NCBI RefSeq assembly: GCF_964199755.1
Contig: NC_133914.1
Location: 682,001 to 746,000 of the forward strand
DNA length: 64,000 nucleotides
Source of the DNA: Larus michahellis
Lineage: Eukaryota > Chordata > Aves > Charadriiformes > Laridae
Direction: 5' to 3'
How positions within the stretch are numbered: position 1 is the first letter of the stretch; each line of letters begins with the position of its first letter. Made by a program: the position numbers and the translations under genes. Shown in pieces: positions 1 through 12,666 of this stretch. The notes under the pieces are model-generated. The model saw only the letters and a list, made by a program, of their open reading frames with translations. It made no database searches and was not told the origin of the DNA.

Positions 1-2592
1 GGAGGGCAGGGCAAGGAGGAGTCTGAATCAGAGCTCTGGGTGCAGCCAAACCAAGCCCAATTTCACCACGCAACTGACCTCTGTGCAACACCCATCATAT
101 CAAAACGTGGATGCGGGAGCCCTGGGACCTAAAATGCCTGGTTTAAACTTAAAGAGTGCTTGCAGGGAGTGCCAGAATGCCATACCTGTGCATGCAACCT
201 AGGTGTTGGGGGAAACAAAAAAGGTCTCTATGTCCAAACTTATCCCTGTCCTTGGAATATAACATGTTCACAAAGAAGCTTGTCAGTTTTCCAACAAGCT
301 ATAATCTTTAAAGGCACACAGTGATGTCTTAAATATGAAACAACCAGTCACTTTGTTTGAAAATGCTAAGCGGAGGTGTTATCCTTGTAGTCTTTATTGC
401 ACGGTAGCTCCGTGAAGTTAGTATTATACACTCTTGTCTATAGCTGCCCTCGCTAATTTACTCTGTGGTGAGGTTTTAGTGCCTTGTTTCCCCTGCCCTT
501 TTACGAGCGGCTGGCAAACATCCACAGCGTGTCCTAGGGTGAAAGTGTGCTTTTATTGTCAGGGAAGGCATAATCTGCAGTTGTGGGAGGCCAGGTTGTT
601 AGGGTCTTTTATTTTCCATGCAGGGAGGTTAGAGCAGCGCAATCTATTGTGATAATTCCCCGAAGGGAGGTCCTGGGTGCTGTTTCAGATGGCGTGTGGG
701 TCTCTTCCTTGAGCCACGCATTTCAGATGGCGGGAGGGCATCCTGTGCTAGAGAAGGAACCTGGGCTGCAGGGAAGGGTCTAGGTGGGATGGAAAGGATG
801 GGGAAAAGGTACTTGGGTATTGTAAGGGTCGTTCATGGAAATCCTGAGGGGTGCTGAGGGTGTGTGGGAGCGTTTGAACTTGAACTTCTCCTTTATCGGC
901 TCCCTGTGTAGGGGCTTGCTTCACCCCGGCAGACAGGAAGAGCGATGCGTTAAGTTCACACACCCTTAATCCGCGCTGACGGCCACGAGCAGAGAAGCTC
1001 GTCTGCTGCTCTGTAGGACTCGCAGTGGGATGTGTTTAGCAGAGTGAACACAAACAGTGTCTGGAAGTCGGGGTTTGCCCAGGGCACTTCACTGACAGCC
1101 TGAAGTGAAGATGATGATGATGATTTTTCAAAGCTTCGCGTAGTTTTGTGCTTGTATTTTCTAGATACAGTCTTGAGCACCTCTTAGTGAGGTCCCCAAA
1201 GCTTGATTTAACCTGATATTACTGTAGGGATAGTTGCCCGACTAAAACACCTTCGTGCAAAGAACACCCTATTTCACCGTAGTGCCACGGACAGGTAAAC
1301 TCCAGCAGCAGAATTGTTTGGGTGTAGAATTTGCACCATTTGCATCTACTTTGACTGAAAACAGGGCCACGTCCACAGGAGGAAAAACTAAAAAACTACA
1401 GCTGTGTGCTGCGAGGAAGTAGCAGTTTCTCCTGAATGTTAAGATTGGTGATGAAATATTAATACTCACAACTGAGTCACCAGCCAGACCGGATTGGGTC
1501 TGCTGCTTCCTAAACCGATCGGGAGTTGTACAACTACATGAACAACTTAGTCTGGTTTCCCAAGAAAATGAGGCTTGTGTGGTATTGCTGCTGCGTGTGG
1601 CTGTCTGCGCCTTTCCTGCTCTTGGCAACTTTTGAATCTCTGCCTCTCACGGCCAAATCAGGCAGGAGGTAGTAATCTGAAAGTTAAATTTCTGTAGGTT
1701 TCATGAAAATAAGTACCCTGGGAGAGGAGGGGGAAAAAATTAGCGATGCCTACAGTGGGAGAGTGCGGCACGAGCTCAGCTTTTGCTAGGTAGGAAAAAA
1801 CCCGTGTGCAGAGATGACTTGTGGGATATATTTGCAGGAAGGTAACTTCATTAATGCTGGAGCACACAGAATAGTTCGTCAGGTGCATCTACGTGGGTGT
1901 GCGGCTGGTGGGGACCGGGGTTGTTCTGAAGGATTTGAAGCAATAATAAAGGGTGAAAATGATTGGAGCTGTAAAACTACAGCTGCGCTGCTGTTTGCTT
2001 ATCCACAGAATTAGCTGCTTTCTATCTGGTTTCTGTTAGGTAAATAGTAAGAAACTGAGGCAAAGAGGCTACGTGCGCCGGCTGGTGAGTCATTGTCTGA
2101 GCCGGGATTAAACTTGCATGCCTCTTGGCTTGCGGGTTTGTGCTCAGAGCGTGGTCGCGTTTCTCGGTGAAACCCGTGAGCTCTGTAAATGTGAGATATC
2201 ATAGAGGACACTGGAGAGCTGTCACTTGCTGAGGGAGAACAGGCAAATGCGGCGCCCGAGAAAGCTGGAGCTCCCTCCTCTTTAACTTGTGCAGTGTGAT
2301 GGTGGTTGCGCAGACTCTACCTGGATTGCCTTCCCCAGAACTGGCATTAAAAAATTCCTCGTCTGGCCATGCTCTGATTTCCACGTGTCTGTCTTATTTG
2401 AGTCTAGGATAAACTTTTATGAATCCATGGAGATACCTGTGCAAACAAGCTGGGAAACCCTGTCCCCTGTGCTGCACTGCTGAAGGGCAGTTAAAATGAC
2501 AGATGACCGGATGGCTCTTGAGGCTTGGCTGTGATTCTCTTCGAAGGAATTCATAGGTTTCCCTGCTGTAACAAAGGCATTTCTGCTCCCAG
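1..2592 (+). other. HDAC1 intron 1 (3' part)
   Basis: No exon, repeat or RNA gene recognised. I looked for the first HDAC1 exon (a start followed by KVCYYYD-type codons and a donor) and did not find it, nor a CpG island, so the promoter is outside the window. Short open frames here have no recognisable content. Confidence 0.75.
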
Positions 2593-2705
2593 GTGATGTT
2601 GGAAACTACTATTATGGCCAAGGACATCCTATGAAACCCCACAGGATCCGGATGACCCACAACCTACTGCTGAACTACGGCCTATACAGGAAGATGGAGA
2701 TATAT
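2593..2705 (+). CDS. HDAC1: HDAC1 exon 2
   Basis: Encodes residues 17-54, [17 protein letters not shown] through RKMEIY. Acceptor CCCAG and donor GTAAGT are clear. It enters with two bases completing a split Gly codon, so a 5' exon ending in one G is required. That exon is not found in 1-2592. Confidence 0.96.
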
Positions 2706-5700
2706 GTAAGTGTAGGGCTGGTGATGAAAAGAAATATATATGAAAGATCTTAGTTTACGTGTCAGGATTTAATTTTGATGCTTCAGACTTGTAAGTTGTC
2801 TGTTGATGAGCCAAAGAGGAAAGGAAAAAAAAAATAAACAGTTGTGCTGATGTATTTATGTTTTCCTCTGATTGCTTGTAGTGAGATGTTCTTTGCTTCA
2901 GATAAGCTTTGCAGACTTGAAAATGGCATTTCTCCCTGTAACTTAAATGTTTTCTTTGTCTAGATATGTAATACATTTCAGTCTCCAGTAGTGGCATTCT
3001 TGCCTTTGAAAATAAGTTTCTCTTTTTTAATGCTGCTGTTTTGAGTTTTTTGCTGTTCCTGGGAGTAAATCTGAGACTGGCAGAGGTTGGAAATGGGAAC
3101 TGGGGAGAGAGGTATGTTTCAAAACAAGCCTTGCTGCTTTTTTTGTTGTCCTTGTAGCGCCCTCACAAGGCAAATGCAGAAGAAATGACCAAGTACCACA
3201 GTGATGACTACATAAAATTTCTGAGGTCTATTCGCCCAGATAACATGTCCGAGTACAGCAAGCAGATGCAAAGATGTAAGTTATGTGCGTAGTGCTGTCA
3301 TTCCTGCCAATGTTAAAATTTGTGGTTCTGGGAATCCTAGGCCAGCTTTAGAGGTTTGTGATAAAGCGAGGAGGAAGAGCCATGGAAACTGTCTTTCTCC
3401 TGACTTTGTTTTTCATTTTTCTGTTAAATCAAGCATTTTAAAAATGGCGCTTTCAAGCCAATATACTAGAAAACTGAGGAAAACCCTTTGACATGACTGT
3501 CTTTTTTTGGTCTTGTCTTCTGAGTAAAACTCTTCTAAATTGCCTTCCTGGCTTAGAGATGACTGAACTGCTCCATTTATGAGCTGCATCTATTTTGTGT
3601 AATTGCTTATCTTTAACCAGAGGTATCGAGGTGGGAAACGGTTGTGTAATTTAAGGGAAATAAACAAAAAAAATATCAACTCATCAATTGTGTCCAAAAT
3701 CTGCAGTAACTCTGAAGGATTTTCAGGACAATGGCAGTTTGGAAGTGGGAGAGGGGTGAGATGCACAATGATACCTGTCCACTTTGTGTTAGAATGACTT
3801 ATTCTGTGAGCTAATCTCTTGTTCCAGCTTCTCCGGTCCATGGAAGGGCTCTTTAATGGCGACTTTAATGTTACAGAAGCCTTTCTTTTTGGTGTCTCTG
3901 CGATTCTGAGCTGCAATGACTGCAGCAAACTAGGTTTCTAGGAACTATAGACAAAACAGTATTTTGGCCTTGCACATTGCAGTCTTTGAGAGCAGAAAAA
4001 AGTTGTTAGCCCATGGGGTTCATTTACGTGAAGTGTAATCTCCAATTTAGAAGAAATACAGGTCTTGAGTCTGAAGTCGAGGCACTTGGAAACCTGGTGT
4101 GAGCTGAAGGGGACAGATATTAAGGCACAAGCATGTAAGAGGAATGGGTAATATGGTTCATGAGTAATATACATTGAAAGACTTCCTACAGTAAATGATA
4201 TGCCTTAATATACCAAATGACATATACCAAAGTACATATTTACACAGACTGAACTGTTTACCCCTGAAGCAGATACGGCTCATAAACACCCACTCTGCTC
4301 TCTCTGGTAGTCAACATTTTCTGTACTGCCACAGAACTATTTTTACCTGAAGGAGGCAAAATATGAAAATTGATCTTAACCATGAGGAGAACAGAGCTTT
4401 TCTTCAACAAGATCTGCAAAATAGTAGCCTCTGTGTAGCTAGAGAACTAGCAGAGGAGGCTCAGAACAGAGATTAGGGATACAGGAGATGAGATCGCCGC
4501 TCCCAAGTGCAGTGGCAGATCTCCGTAGCCTGCTTGGTGCTCCAGCTTTCCCTTTGTGGGGAGGATAGCTGCTAGGGTTTCCATAAGGATGGTTCCACCT
4601 TTAACGCTTGGCTCTCTCTGGTTGCGCTCTCCTGGATACGAAGCTCCTCACCCACCCATTGCAAGGAAGAAGGGGCATCTGCCTCTCATCTTCCACCAGA
4701 GCTTTATGCCTACGGTCAAGTGATGGACCCCTGTTATTAACACGCCTCATTAGCAGTCTTGGCTGCTTTGAATCTCCTGGTGGGAAAAAGCCCAATTGCC
4801 TTCTGTTTACCCAGCAGCTCCTGTCTTTGCCAGGTATAGCAGAGGGATGCCCTCAAATACTGTCAGCGCTGCCCACAAAGTTCTGAGGGGCAGTGAAGGT
4901 AATGAACAGCCTCTGGTTTCATTCTGCTGATGCCGTGCTGCCTCCCCGAGGACTTGGGAAGGCTGCTCTGTAATCTAAAGGGCAAGAAGTTTAATTTGTT
5001 GTAATGGAAAGCGTGCAGAAATTGGTGACTTGAATTCTGCTCACTTAACAGGGAGACCTTCCAGCCACCTCTTGGAATTAATTAATCAGTCACTGCCAGT
5101 TGCCATGCCCTGCTGAAACAATTGGAAAGTGGGAACAATTGCTTCCTTCTGGGCCTCCTGATGGGTATTGTCCTTTTCAGAGATCCCTGTCCCGAGCTGG
5201 GACCATTCAGACTCCCTTATCACACAGTCTTTGTGGAGACTGCCCTGACGAGTTTCTAATGCTGGAAGAACTGTGTTGTTTGTGCCTTTCTCATTAGGCA
5301 CAGAAGTAAACATTCTACAGATGTTGTTGCAAAAATACAGATTATTTTTTTGTTGTTATTTTTGAAGCAAATCTTGCAAAATCTAGATTCAGTACAAGTC
5401 TGTTGTTACTTTTATTTTTAATCGTGAAACTATTTACAGTAGAAATTACAGGCCAAAACTACAGTACTGCTGAGCACTTAAAAACTGTCTGATGTGAAGT
5501 GAAAGGAATGTACAGAGTGTAACAGAACAGATGTGGATGTAAACTTCTCGTCCGGTACACCCCACTATCTGCCATGTCCCCACTTTTTCCTGCAGTGCTG
5601 GCACTCTTTGCTTTCCCCACTCCTTGTCAGCAATACAGCAGGAAACGGGAGCAAAAACCTTTCTCGTTTGCTGTGGGGTTGTGTAACGGAGCTCAGGGTC

Positions 5701-8700
5701 AGCTCCGTCGCGGGAAATAGCACTATTCCCCCCCGAAGGCACAGTGCCCGTGAGGTGGCGTGGGGTGCTGGCCCCTGTTTTGCACGGCCCGCGTGTGCCC
5801 GTGGTGACCAGCGTGTGCTGCCGGAGCAGAGCAGAATACCATAAATGTGCCGCCTCAACAAGCGCGGCTTGAGCTGCTGCTGAGGATGAGTATCGGTGTT
5901 ACAAAGCGCTTATTGATAGCATCTCCTCTCCGCCCTCTCATTTTCCAACATGATGGACTGGTTTCTGGATCCCTCGTAGCGCACCCCGGTAGATGGCGTG
6001 CAGTTCTCGCCAAAGCTCCTGGGACCCGCTTTCCTTTTTTTCTTACAAGTCAGGAGCATCTTCCCTACAGCAGCAACCTTTTTGCTTCATCAGGCAACCC
6101 TCAGGTTGATTACGTTAATGCTTTATTATTTGTGTGTGGTAGTTCGTTGTTTAAAACATTTGGTTGCTTACGTGGTTAGCTTTTTTAAGTCAGAGTGGTG
6201 GTATAAGCTTTCCCATTTATTTGTGGTTTTGTCTTACTAACTCTTTTGTATTCTTTTCAAGTTAACGTTGGGGAAGACTGCCCTGTGTTTGATGGGTTGT
6301 TTGAGTTTTGTCAGCTCTCTGCTGGAGGCTCAGTTGGTAAGCTCCCAAGTCGTACCTTCTTTTCTTTTTCTCTTAAGCAGAGGTATGTAATGTACTTCTC
6401 TCTAGGAAATAAATTGTTGTAGGTGGAGGTGGGGAAGCCCTGTCAACCTCTTTCTGACTTCCTTAGTAATTAGATTTCTTCCCATGCGAGAGTTCAAGCC
6501 TTGTATATTGACAGATTCCTCTGCATTTGTTCAGTGTATCTTCACTACTCCAAGTTAATTCGCTGAATAGGTGAAGGACTCTGTGAGTGGTGTAACAACA
6601 TTGCCAGCAAAGGCTTAAACAAAACCGCAGCAGCAACAGGGGTTTAATAAAAAAATCAACGTGAGATTTACAGACAAAAAAGTTGTCTGTATGTCTGTAT
6701 GTATGCCCGCCCTTGCTCTGGGCGGGCATAACCTGGAAATGAAAGAAACGGATGACTTTATGTGATGTTTTAAACAAAAAGGCACTGTCTCTAGACAGGA
6801 GGCAAAATAGAACCTGAACCTGAAAGCTGGGGCATTTAGAATTCTTTCTTTCACTGTTTTCAAATACTTTGTTGCAGAAACAGTGGGTATTGCGGAACTG
6901 TGTTACTGTGCTCAGGCGTTAAAGCTTTGTGGCTGCTACTCCCACAATGACATCTGGGAGCCTTTATTTCCTGTAACACGGTTCAGCCGTGCGTACAAGT
7001 ACTGACTGCAGCGTTCTCTGAAGTAGCTACGCTCCCTGGTCCCAAGGCTGCAGATTCCACAGAACGTATCGTCTGTTTTCATCCTGGGAGACTTGCAAAA
7101 TTTGCAGAAAGTTTATGAAGGGGCTGGAGGAAGAGAACTTCCTTTACCTAAATGCATGTTCAGTGAATGACCTAAATATATGTTGGGTAAAACCTTCCAT
7201 TAAAATCTTTTGTTCAGAGCACTGAGAAATCTAAGCTGTCTTCAACAGTGACCCCAGCCAGAACGCTGTGGACTTGTTTGTGCAGATTTTGTGCTCTCAG
7301 GCAAACGTGGGAAGCGGTGAAAAGTGTGTGCAGGCAAAACAGAGGCTGCGTTTCTCTTCCCTTGCCTTTTCTTAGTTTGTTGAGACATCCAGCGTTAAAC
7401 CCTTGGGCTTGTGCTTTGTAAAGTACCTCCAAACGCACCCATGAGCAATGATGTGATCGTAAGGGACCTGTGCTTTGCCCCTCGGTCTCTGTCACGGGGC
7501 CTTTGCTGACATGCTAACATTTTGTAATTCTCCCAACAGCCAGTGCTGTGAAGCTGAACAAGCAACAGACAGACATTGCTGTGAATTGGGCGGGAGGCCT
7601 TCACCATGCTAAAAAGTCGGAGGCTTCTGGCTTCTGTTATGTCAACGATATCGTCTTAGCTATCTTGGAGCTCCTAAAGTACGGGCAGTACTATTTACTC
7701 CTTTTCTTTGTCTGTTCTGCTGCATTTCCTCTGAGTCCTTAGCACTTTCTTCCCAGTCTGCACTTTTTGTTGCTTTTTTTTTTTTAGCTGTGTTTTCCTG
7801 GGAGGGCTTAATCAGCTATTATTTGGGATGTGGTACCCTCTCTCCCCAAGGGGTATGTCTAGTGGTGGCACTGTGCAGGAGGCAGAAGGCTTGGAGCCTT
7901 GTGTGGTTGCTCTTAGACCCTTCTCTCTACCGCCCACCCTGGAAAAGGGGACACAGCTGTAATATGTGACAGCTTTTGGCTCAAGGCAAACCTCAGTGGG
8001 AGGCTTGGACGTAAAAATGCAGTCTGTTGGCTGAATCTGAATAAACTAAGTTGAGTCTGCCTTCAAAGATCAGTTGCAGCAGCAAAAGCCACTTTATTTT
8101 CCTCTGTGGCACTGTGCCACTGCTGACCAAGGCACATGTCCGTTCTCCACAGCTCTTTTGCTTGTAGACTCTGGAGAGAGCTGGCTGGTGGCTGTGCATT
8201 GGGCATTAGCACCAAGTTCCTTGCTCTCCTCCCATGTGCTCTGCTGGTGAAGGCAGATCCGCTCTGAAGAAATGCAGCATTTTGACTTTTTTCTGATCCT
8301 AGGTATCACCAGAGAGTGCTGTATATTGACATTGATATTCACCACGGAGATGGCGTGGAGGAAGCCTTTTATACCACAGACCGTGTCATGACCGTGTCCT
8401 TTCATAAGTACGGAGAGTACTTCCCCGGAACAGGGGACCTGCGGGTGAGAGTGAAGGCTTTGCAGAAAATTACCCTGAAGTTTGGTCTCTTCCATCTGTT
8501 TGCTGTCGTACTGATTTAACTAGAATCACTGCTGTCCTGGGTTTTCCCGCTCTCAAAGTGGCATCCTTTTTCTGAGAGCAAAGGTGTATATGTGAGGCAG
8601 CTGGCTCGGCTCTTGGCGCTTTGTTCCTGCCGTCATGGCCTGTATGGTAGTAAAACCAAGGCTTTGATATCAGTCTCTTAGCAGCTTTCTGGTGGGATTA

Positions 8701-11700
8701 TGCTCAGAAAAGTGACTCTGAAGGTGGCACGTTGGTCATCTGTAGGTACTTGCAAACTAAGCTTGGTCACACGAGCTTTTGGGTGAGAGTTTATGAGGGA
8801 GTACTTTGTGTGTCTTGGTTTATCTTGTTGGCGTTTCCTCCTGTGAGTCAGTTCTAGATGTTAATGAATCGTGGTGTTAACTGTGGCGCTCTTTCAAGTT
8901 AGATGCAGGTGTGATTCGCTTTGTGACTTCTGACATTGCCAGAATGCTGTTCTCAGGGGTGAAAGGTTCTTTACGGTTTTTTATGTGTTTTTTAGTAGAG
9001 TTACATTTTTCTGATCTAAATTCCCAGAGTTTGGCGCTGGTGATGTGAATTTGTGTGCAGCATCAACATTCTTTCCTGGTGCAGTCACTCTGCAGCATAA
9101 GTGAAATAATAATTTTTTTTGTAAAGCACTTGTGTATGAAAGAGATAATGGAAATGTAAAAATGTATATATTTTAAAGTAAAAATAGATTCTTCCAGTTA
9201 CTAGACTGCATGGTCAGCACGAAGTGGTATTTTGGGCTCTGCGCGTCTGCAGAGCGTACAGGTGTGGAACTAGAATTTTGGCTGCTGGTTTTATTGCCGT
9301 GTAAGAGAGTGGTTTTTGCCAGTGAAGCGAGAGCTTGTGTGCCCACAGCGACATGGAAGTGGTGACAGTTGTAGATTTTTCTTCTCTGAGCACTCGGGGC
9401 CAAATGCACCCACTTTGGCCAAATAAGCTGCTGTTGGAGTCAACTGACTCTTGCTGCCTTCTGCCGGGACGGTACTTGCCCATGAGAGCCTCAGCTTACG
9501 TTCGGATTGCACTGATGGAATCCCAAACTTCCCTTCCTAATTTGGGGCACAATTTACGTGTTGTAGTTGGTTCTCTGGTGACTTGTGGTCTCTCCTGTCT
9601 TTCAATCTAATAGGATATTGGTGCAGGCAAAGGCAAGTACTACGCTGTCAACTATCCCCTCCGGGACGGCATTGATGATGAGTCCTATGAAGCAATATTC
9701 AAACCAGTAAGTGAAGACGTCTTTGCTGAGTGATTCTTTGTGGGTCGTATTTGTCATTGGGTGGCTCATGGAGCCGTTCTTTGGGGAGATTCATTCATGC
9801 CTCTGTGATAAGACTCTTCAGGGGCTGTATTCCTCCCGAACAACGGCAGCCTGTCGTCAGTAAGCTTCTCTTTGTAAGAGCATCACTGTTACCAATGCAG
9901 GGGAGTCAGCAGCTGTGGGAACACTAGGGATGTCTTCATGTCACTTGCTGACATGGCCATTGCTGCGTGGCTGTGACACTGTCCTATGGAGAGCGCGTAA
10001 CAACGGGTTTCTTGTTTAGGTGATCTCTAAAGTGATGGAGACGTTCCAGCCTAGCGCAGTTGTCTTGCAGTGCGGGTCAGATTCTCTGTCAGGGGACAGG
10101 CTGGGTTGTTTTAATCTGACCATCAAAGGTAAGAGTACCGTGCAGTGCCTGTGTTGAACTGCCATAACTGACATAATTACACTTCATTGAAAAGTTTGTT
10201 CTTCTCATGCCATGAGGCTATGACCTTCCCCCCCACCCCCCGCTTTTCCTACAGGTCATGCCAAGTGTGTGGAGTTTGTAAAAAGTTTTAATTTGCCGAT
10301 GCTGATGCTGGGAGGAGGTGGCTATACAATCCGCAACGTGGCTAGATGCTGGACCTATGAGACTGCTGTGGCTTTGGACACTGAAATTCCCAATGGTAAC
10401 TCTGCCCTGGAGCCTTTGAAGCAAGACTAAGGGACAATGACACTCTAGTAACAAAGCTCAGGGAACTGATGGTGCTGTGGGAGAGGTGGCAGCCCTAAGA
10501 TATTTCATTAGCTCTTGATTATTACTGTGGAAGAGCTTTTGGATGTCCTGATTTGCAGTAGCTGTTCTTGTTTGCATTCTAGTCCTGTAGCTCTCCTGTC
10601 CAGCAAAAGGTACCGAGCAGCCTTGCCGTCTTACTGAAATGAGATGACCTTCTGCTGAAAACTTTTGTGTGCACTGATAGTGTTTAATTGCCAAGTAAGC
10701 TTTGACTGCATTGTTGCTAAGTTGTCTGCTTTGATCTGAATTTGGGCTAGGAGAGCTTCGGCTCCTATGCCTAGGTAAACGCAGTTGTGCTTTTCTGTAG
10801 AAATACAATGTGTTTGTGGTATTTTGTCACCAGTCCGGTGGTAATTTGGTGTTTATTCCTTTTTAACTTGCCTGCAGAGCTTCCATATAATGACTATTTT
10901 GAGTACTTTGGACCAGACTTTAAGCTCCACATCAGTCCCTCGAACATGACTAACCAGAATACCAATGAGTATCTTGAGAAGATCAAGTAAGTGTTTGCTC
11001 CTCTTCGCGAGACTGACACCTTCGACCGGGGGCTTCGCAGCCGTGGGTGGCATCTTGCTGACGGAGGTGTTCCTTTCCTGGCTGGCTCTAGGCAGCGTCT
11101 CTTTGAGAATCTGCGCATGCTGCCTCATGCCCCTGGCGTCCAGATGCAGCCAATTCCTGAGGATGCTGTTCAGGAAGACAGTGGAGATGAAGAGGAAGAA
11201 GATCCTGAGAAACGCATTTCAAGTATGTGCTTGTCTCTGGCATAGTTGCGTTGCCCGGCTGGGAATTGTGCTGTTCAGAGCCTGTGGGTGCAAAACTGAA
11301 CAGGATCGGTTAGCTGGAGCAGGGCGCAGGCTCTAAACTGAGATCCCTTCGTAAAGGGAGGAGGATATACGATTTAGATGTATCTTTACTCCGGAGTCCT
11401 TCAGTTTGAATCTGTTCCCACCTTTCTGGTTGATTTTGTAAGGTAAAGCAATGATGCTGAGCACCGCAGAGCTGATAGATTTCTTGTTCTTTGGAGAAAT
11501 GGCACTTTTGCCAGATGATTTCCATAATGGGAGAACCTAGGCTTTAATGTGAGAATTTAAACAGTGGTGTAGGTGCTGTGGCAGGGTACTTTCTGGGAGG
11601 CTGTCAGGTTTGATCCCAGAAGTTGTCTTCCACAGTGAAAATGCTAGTTCATATCCAGCTTGGCTGATGGCCTTTAGATCTGGCAGACAGATTTTCTCAG

Positions 11701-12666
11701 TGTGAGGTTGGTTAACCTGCTTTCGCTGTCAAGTCTGGGCATCACGCTGTACCTAATCCAAGTCATACTTGTGATCTTGGATCTTAGGCATGAGCAGTTA
11801 GGAACGATGGGTTAAAAGATACGGCAGGTAAAAAGACAAAATGTTTTTGTCATGGTCTGATTCTGACTTACGTAGGCTCGTTAGTTCATTCCGGTGTGTA
11901 GATATACTTGGAGAAGTTAGTGCTTGGTGTCTCCTGACTTCTAAATCTGCTCAAACCACCTCTTGTCCTCTTCACGCTCAGTCCGCAATTCTGATAAGAG
12001 AATATCCTGTGATGAAGAATTCTCTGACTCTGAAGACGAAGGGGAAGGAGGGCGCAAAAACGTTGCCAACTTTAAGAAAGCTAAGCGTGTGAAAACAGAA
12101 GAGGAAAAGGAAGAAGAGGAGAAGAAAGGTAAGCATGAGAGCTAGGACTAGAGGGCCTCCCAGCTCTGTGGAACTTTGCCTGGCATGTACTTTTCCTACT
12201 GCACTACTGTGTGTTTTTGGTTTTTTTCCCCCTAGATGAGAAAGAAGAGGAAAAAGCAAAAGAGGAGAAAGCAGAACCCAAAGGGTGAGCCCTGTCTCCT
12301 GGCGTGGTGATTAAATGGCTGGGCCTCTGCTTCCTTGTGCATTTACCTGTGCCCCCAGTGGGATGTTGCACAGCTTGAGGGGCTGGAGGGGAGACGTGGT
12401 AGTTTGTCACGGAAGAAGTTGGCATGCAGCACGCCTCGTAAAGCGCTGGGAGAGCAGAGCGCTCGGTGAAAAGGGCTCAAAAATACAGTGCCTTTGTTCA
12501 ATAACATGTTAACAAGTTTTAGATGAGATGGGCCACGTAAGGAGTGCTTTTCAGGTTGCGGCTCTGGCGTGTTGCTAAAGCTTGGGCACAGCCTGAGTTA
12601 CTTGTTTCAACCAGATTCTTCACTGCTTGCCTCCACAGGGTGAAGGAAGAGACGAAATCCACCTAA
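2593..12666 (+). CDS. HDAC1: HDAC1, class I histone deacetylase (exons 2-14; exon 1 is left of the window)
   Basis: Zn-dependent lysine deacetylase, the catalytic subunit of the nuclear Sin3, NuRD and CoREST complexes. Thirteen exons (2593-2705, 3158-3275, 6262-6336, 7540-7678, 8303-8444, 9614-9706, 10020-10128, 10255-10395, 10878-10986, 11092-11222, 11982-12128, 12236-12284, 12639-12666) join in phase with GT-AG borders. They give 1394 coding nt, which with the usual 49-nt first exon makes 480 residues (human 482). In that numbering the sequence shows the catalytic pair H140/H141 (AGGLHHAK), zinc ligands D176, H178 and D264 ([15 protein letters not shown]), and Y303 in GGGGYTIRN. The acidic tail keeps FSDSEDEGE with the CK2 serines S421/S423, the basic stretch KKAKRVK, and sumoylation-type VKTE (K444) and VKEE near the end. 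The last residues (KEETKST) differ from the human KEEVKLA. Identification rests on near-identity to human HDAC1; HDAC2 is excluded by the tail. Confidence 0.97.
3158..3275 (+). CDS. HDAC1: HDAC1 exon 3
   Basis: Encodes [15 protein letters not shown] through SEYSKQMQR (residues 55-93), plus one base of F94. Acceptor TTGTAG, donor GTAAGT. Confidence 0.96.
3276..6261 (+). other. HDAC1 intron 3, longest intron
   Basis: About 3 kb of unique-looking sequence of moderate GC. No CR1 tail, tRNA or exon seen. Open frames of about 100 codons around 5.5-6.2 kb have no recognisable protein and no splice logic. Confidence 0.7.
6262..6336 (+). CDS. HDAC1: HDAC1 exon 4
   Basis: Encodes [18 protein letters not shown] followed by LSAGGSV (residues 94-118). 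Human has STGGSV here. Acceptor TTCAAG, donor GTAAGC; 75 nt, in phase. Confidence 0.95.
6337..7539 (+). other. HDAC1 intron 4, with a small GC stem-loop
   Basis: An ordinary intron apart from a perfect 11-bp stem (6702-6712 with 6720-6730, TATGCCCGCCC and its complement) around a 7-nt loop. It follows a short TGTATGTC-type simple repeat at 6684-6702. Confidence 0.65.
7540..7678 (+). CDS. HDAC1: HDAC1 exon 5 (active-site His pair)
   Basis: Encodes [35 protein letters not shown] and [11 protein letters not shown] (residues 119-164). It contains the catalytic H140/H141. The donor is GTACGG, placed so that AA joins the G of the next exon to make Lys165. Confidence 0.96.
8303..8444 (+). CDS. HDAC1: HDAC1 exon 6 (zinc-binding DIDIHH)
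   Basis: Encodes [17 protein letters not shown] through [14 protein letters not shown] (residues 166-212). D176 and H178 are two of the three zinc ligands. Donor GTGAGA. Confidence 0.96.
9614..9706 (+). CDS. HDAC1: HDAC1 exon 7
   Basis: Encodes [19 protein letters not shown] through SYEAIFKP (residues 213-243), a symmetric 31-codon exon between TAATAG and GTAAGT. Confidence 0.96.
10020..10128 (+). CDS. HDAC1: HDAC1 exon 8
   Basis: Encodes [36 protein letters not shown] (residues 244-279), including zinc ligand D264. VIS and MET replace human VMS and MEM, conservative changes. Confidence 0.96.
10255..10395 (+). CDS. HDAC1: HDAC1 exon 9 (catalytic Tyr)
   Basis: Encodes [38 protein letters not shown] and ALDTEIPN. 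It carries the catalytic Y303. R306, within IRNVAR, belongs to the inositol-phosphate contact region known for the family. The upstream polypyrimidine tract is C-rich. Confidence 0.96.
10878..10986 (+). CDS. HDAC1: HDAC1 exon 10
   Basis: Encodes [19 protein letters not shown] and [16 protein letters not shown]. Acceptor TGCAG, donor GTAAGT, with the Lys codon split AA/G across the following 105-nt intron. Confidence 0.96.
11092..11222 (+). CDS. HDAC1: HDAC1 exon 11
   Basis: Encodes [38 protein letters not shown] and EKRIS, the end of the deacetylase domain and the first acidic run. The Gln-Pro and VQED changes relative to human are in the variable linker. Confidence 0.95.
11982..12128 (+). 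CDS. HDAC1: HDAC1 exon 12 (CK2 sites, basic stretch)
   Basis: Encodes [38 protein letters not shown] and [12 protein letters not shown]421 and S423 lie in FSDSEDE; K444 lies in a VKTE sumoylation consensus. Confidence 0.95.
12236..12284 (+). CDS. HDAC1: HDAC1 exon 13
   Basis: A 49-nt exon encoding [17 protein letters not shown] in the charged tail. Acceptor CCCTAG, donor GTGAGC. The Gly codon is split GG/G into the last exon. Confidence 0.92.
12639..12666 (+). CDS. HDAC1: HDAC1 exon 14, terminal coding part
   Basis: Encodes VKEETKST and TAA. VKEE keeps the second sumoylation-type consensus of the family. Acceptor CCACAG after a weak pyrimidine tract. Confidence 0.92.

Larger units (their letters stand above)
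7679..12638 (+). other. HDAC1 introns 5-13
   Basis: The remaining introns (7679-8302, 8445-9613, 9707-10019, 10129-10254, 10396-10877, 10987-11091, 11223-11981, 12129-12235, 12285-12638) show only splice signals. I see no embedded gene or transposon in them. Confidence 0.7.

Noticed and set aside
1-2592. HDAC1 first exon or promoter
   Set aside because: No start codon followed by the expected coding sequence and no CpG island; must lie outside the window.
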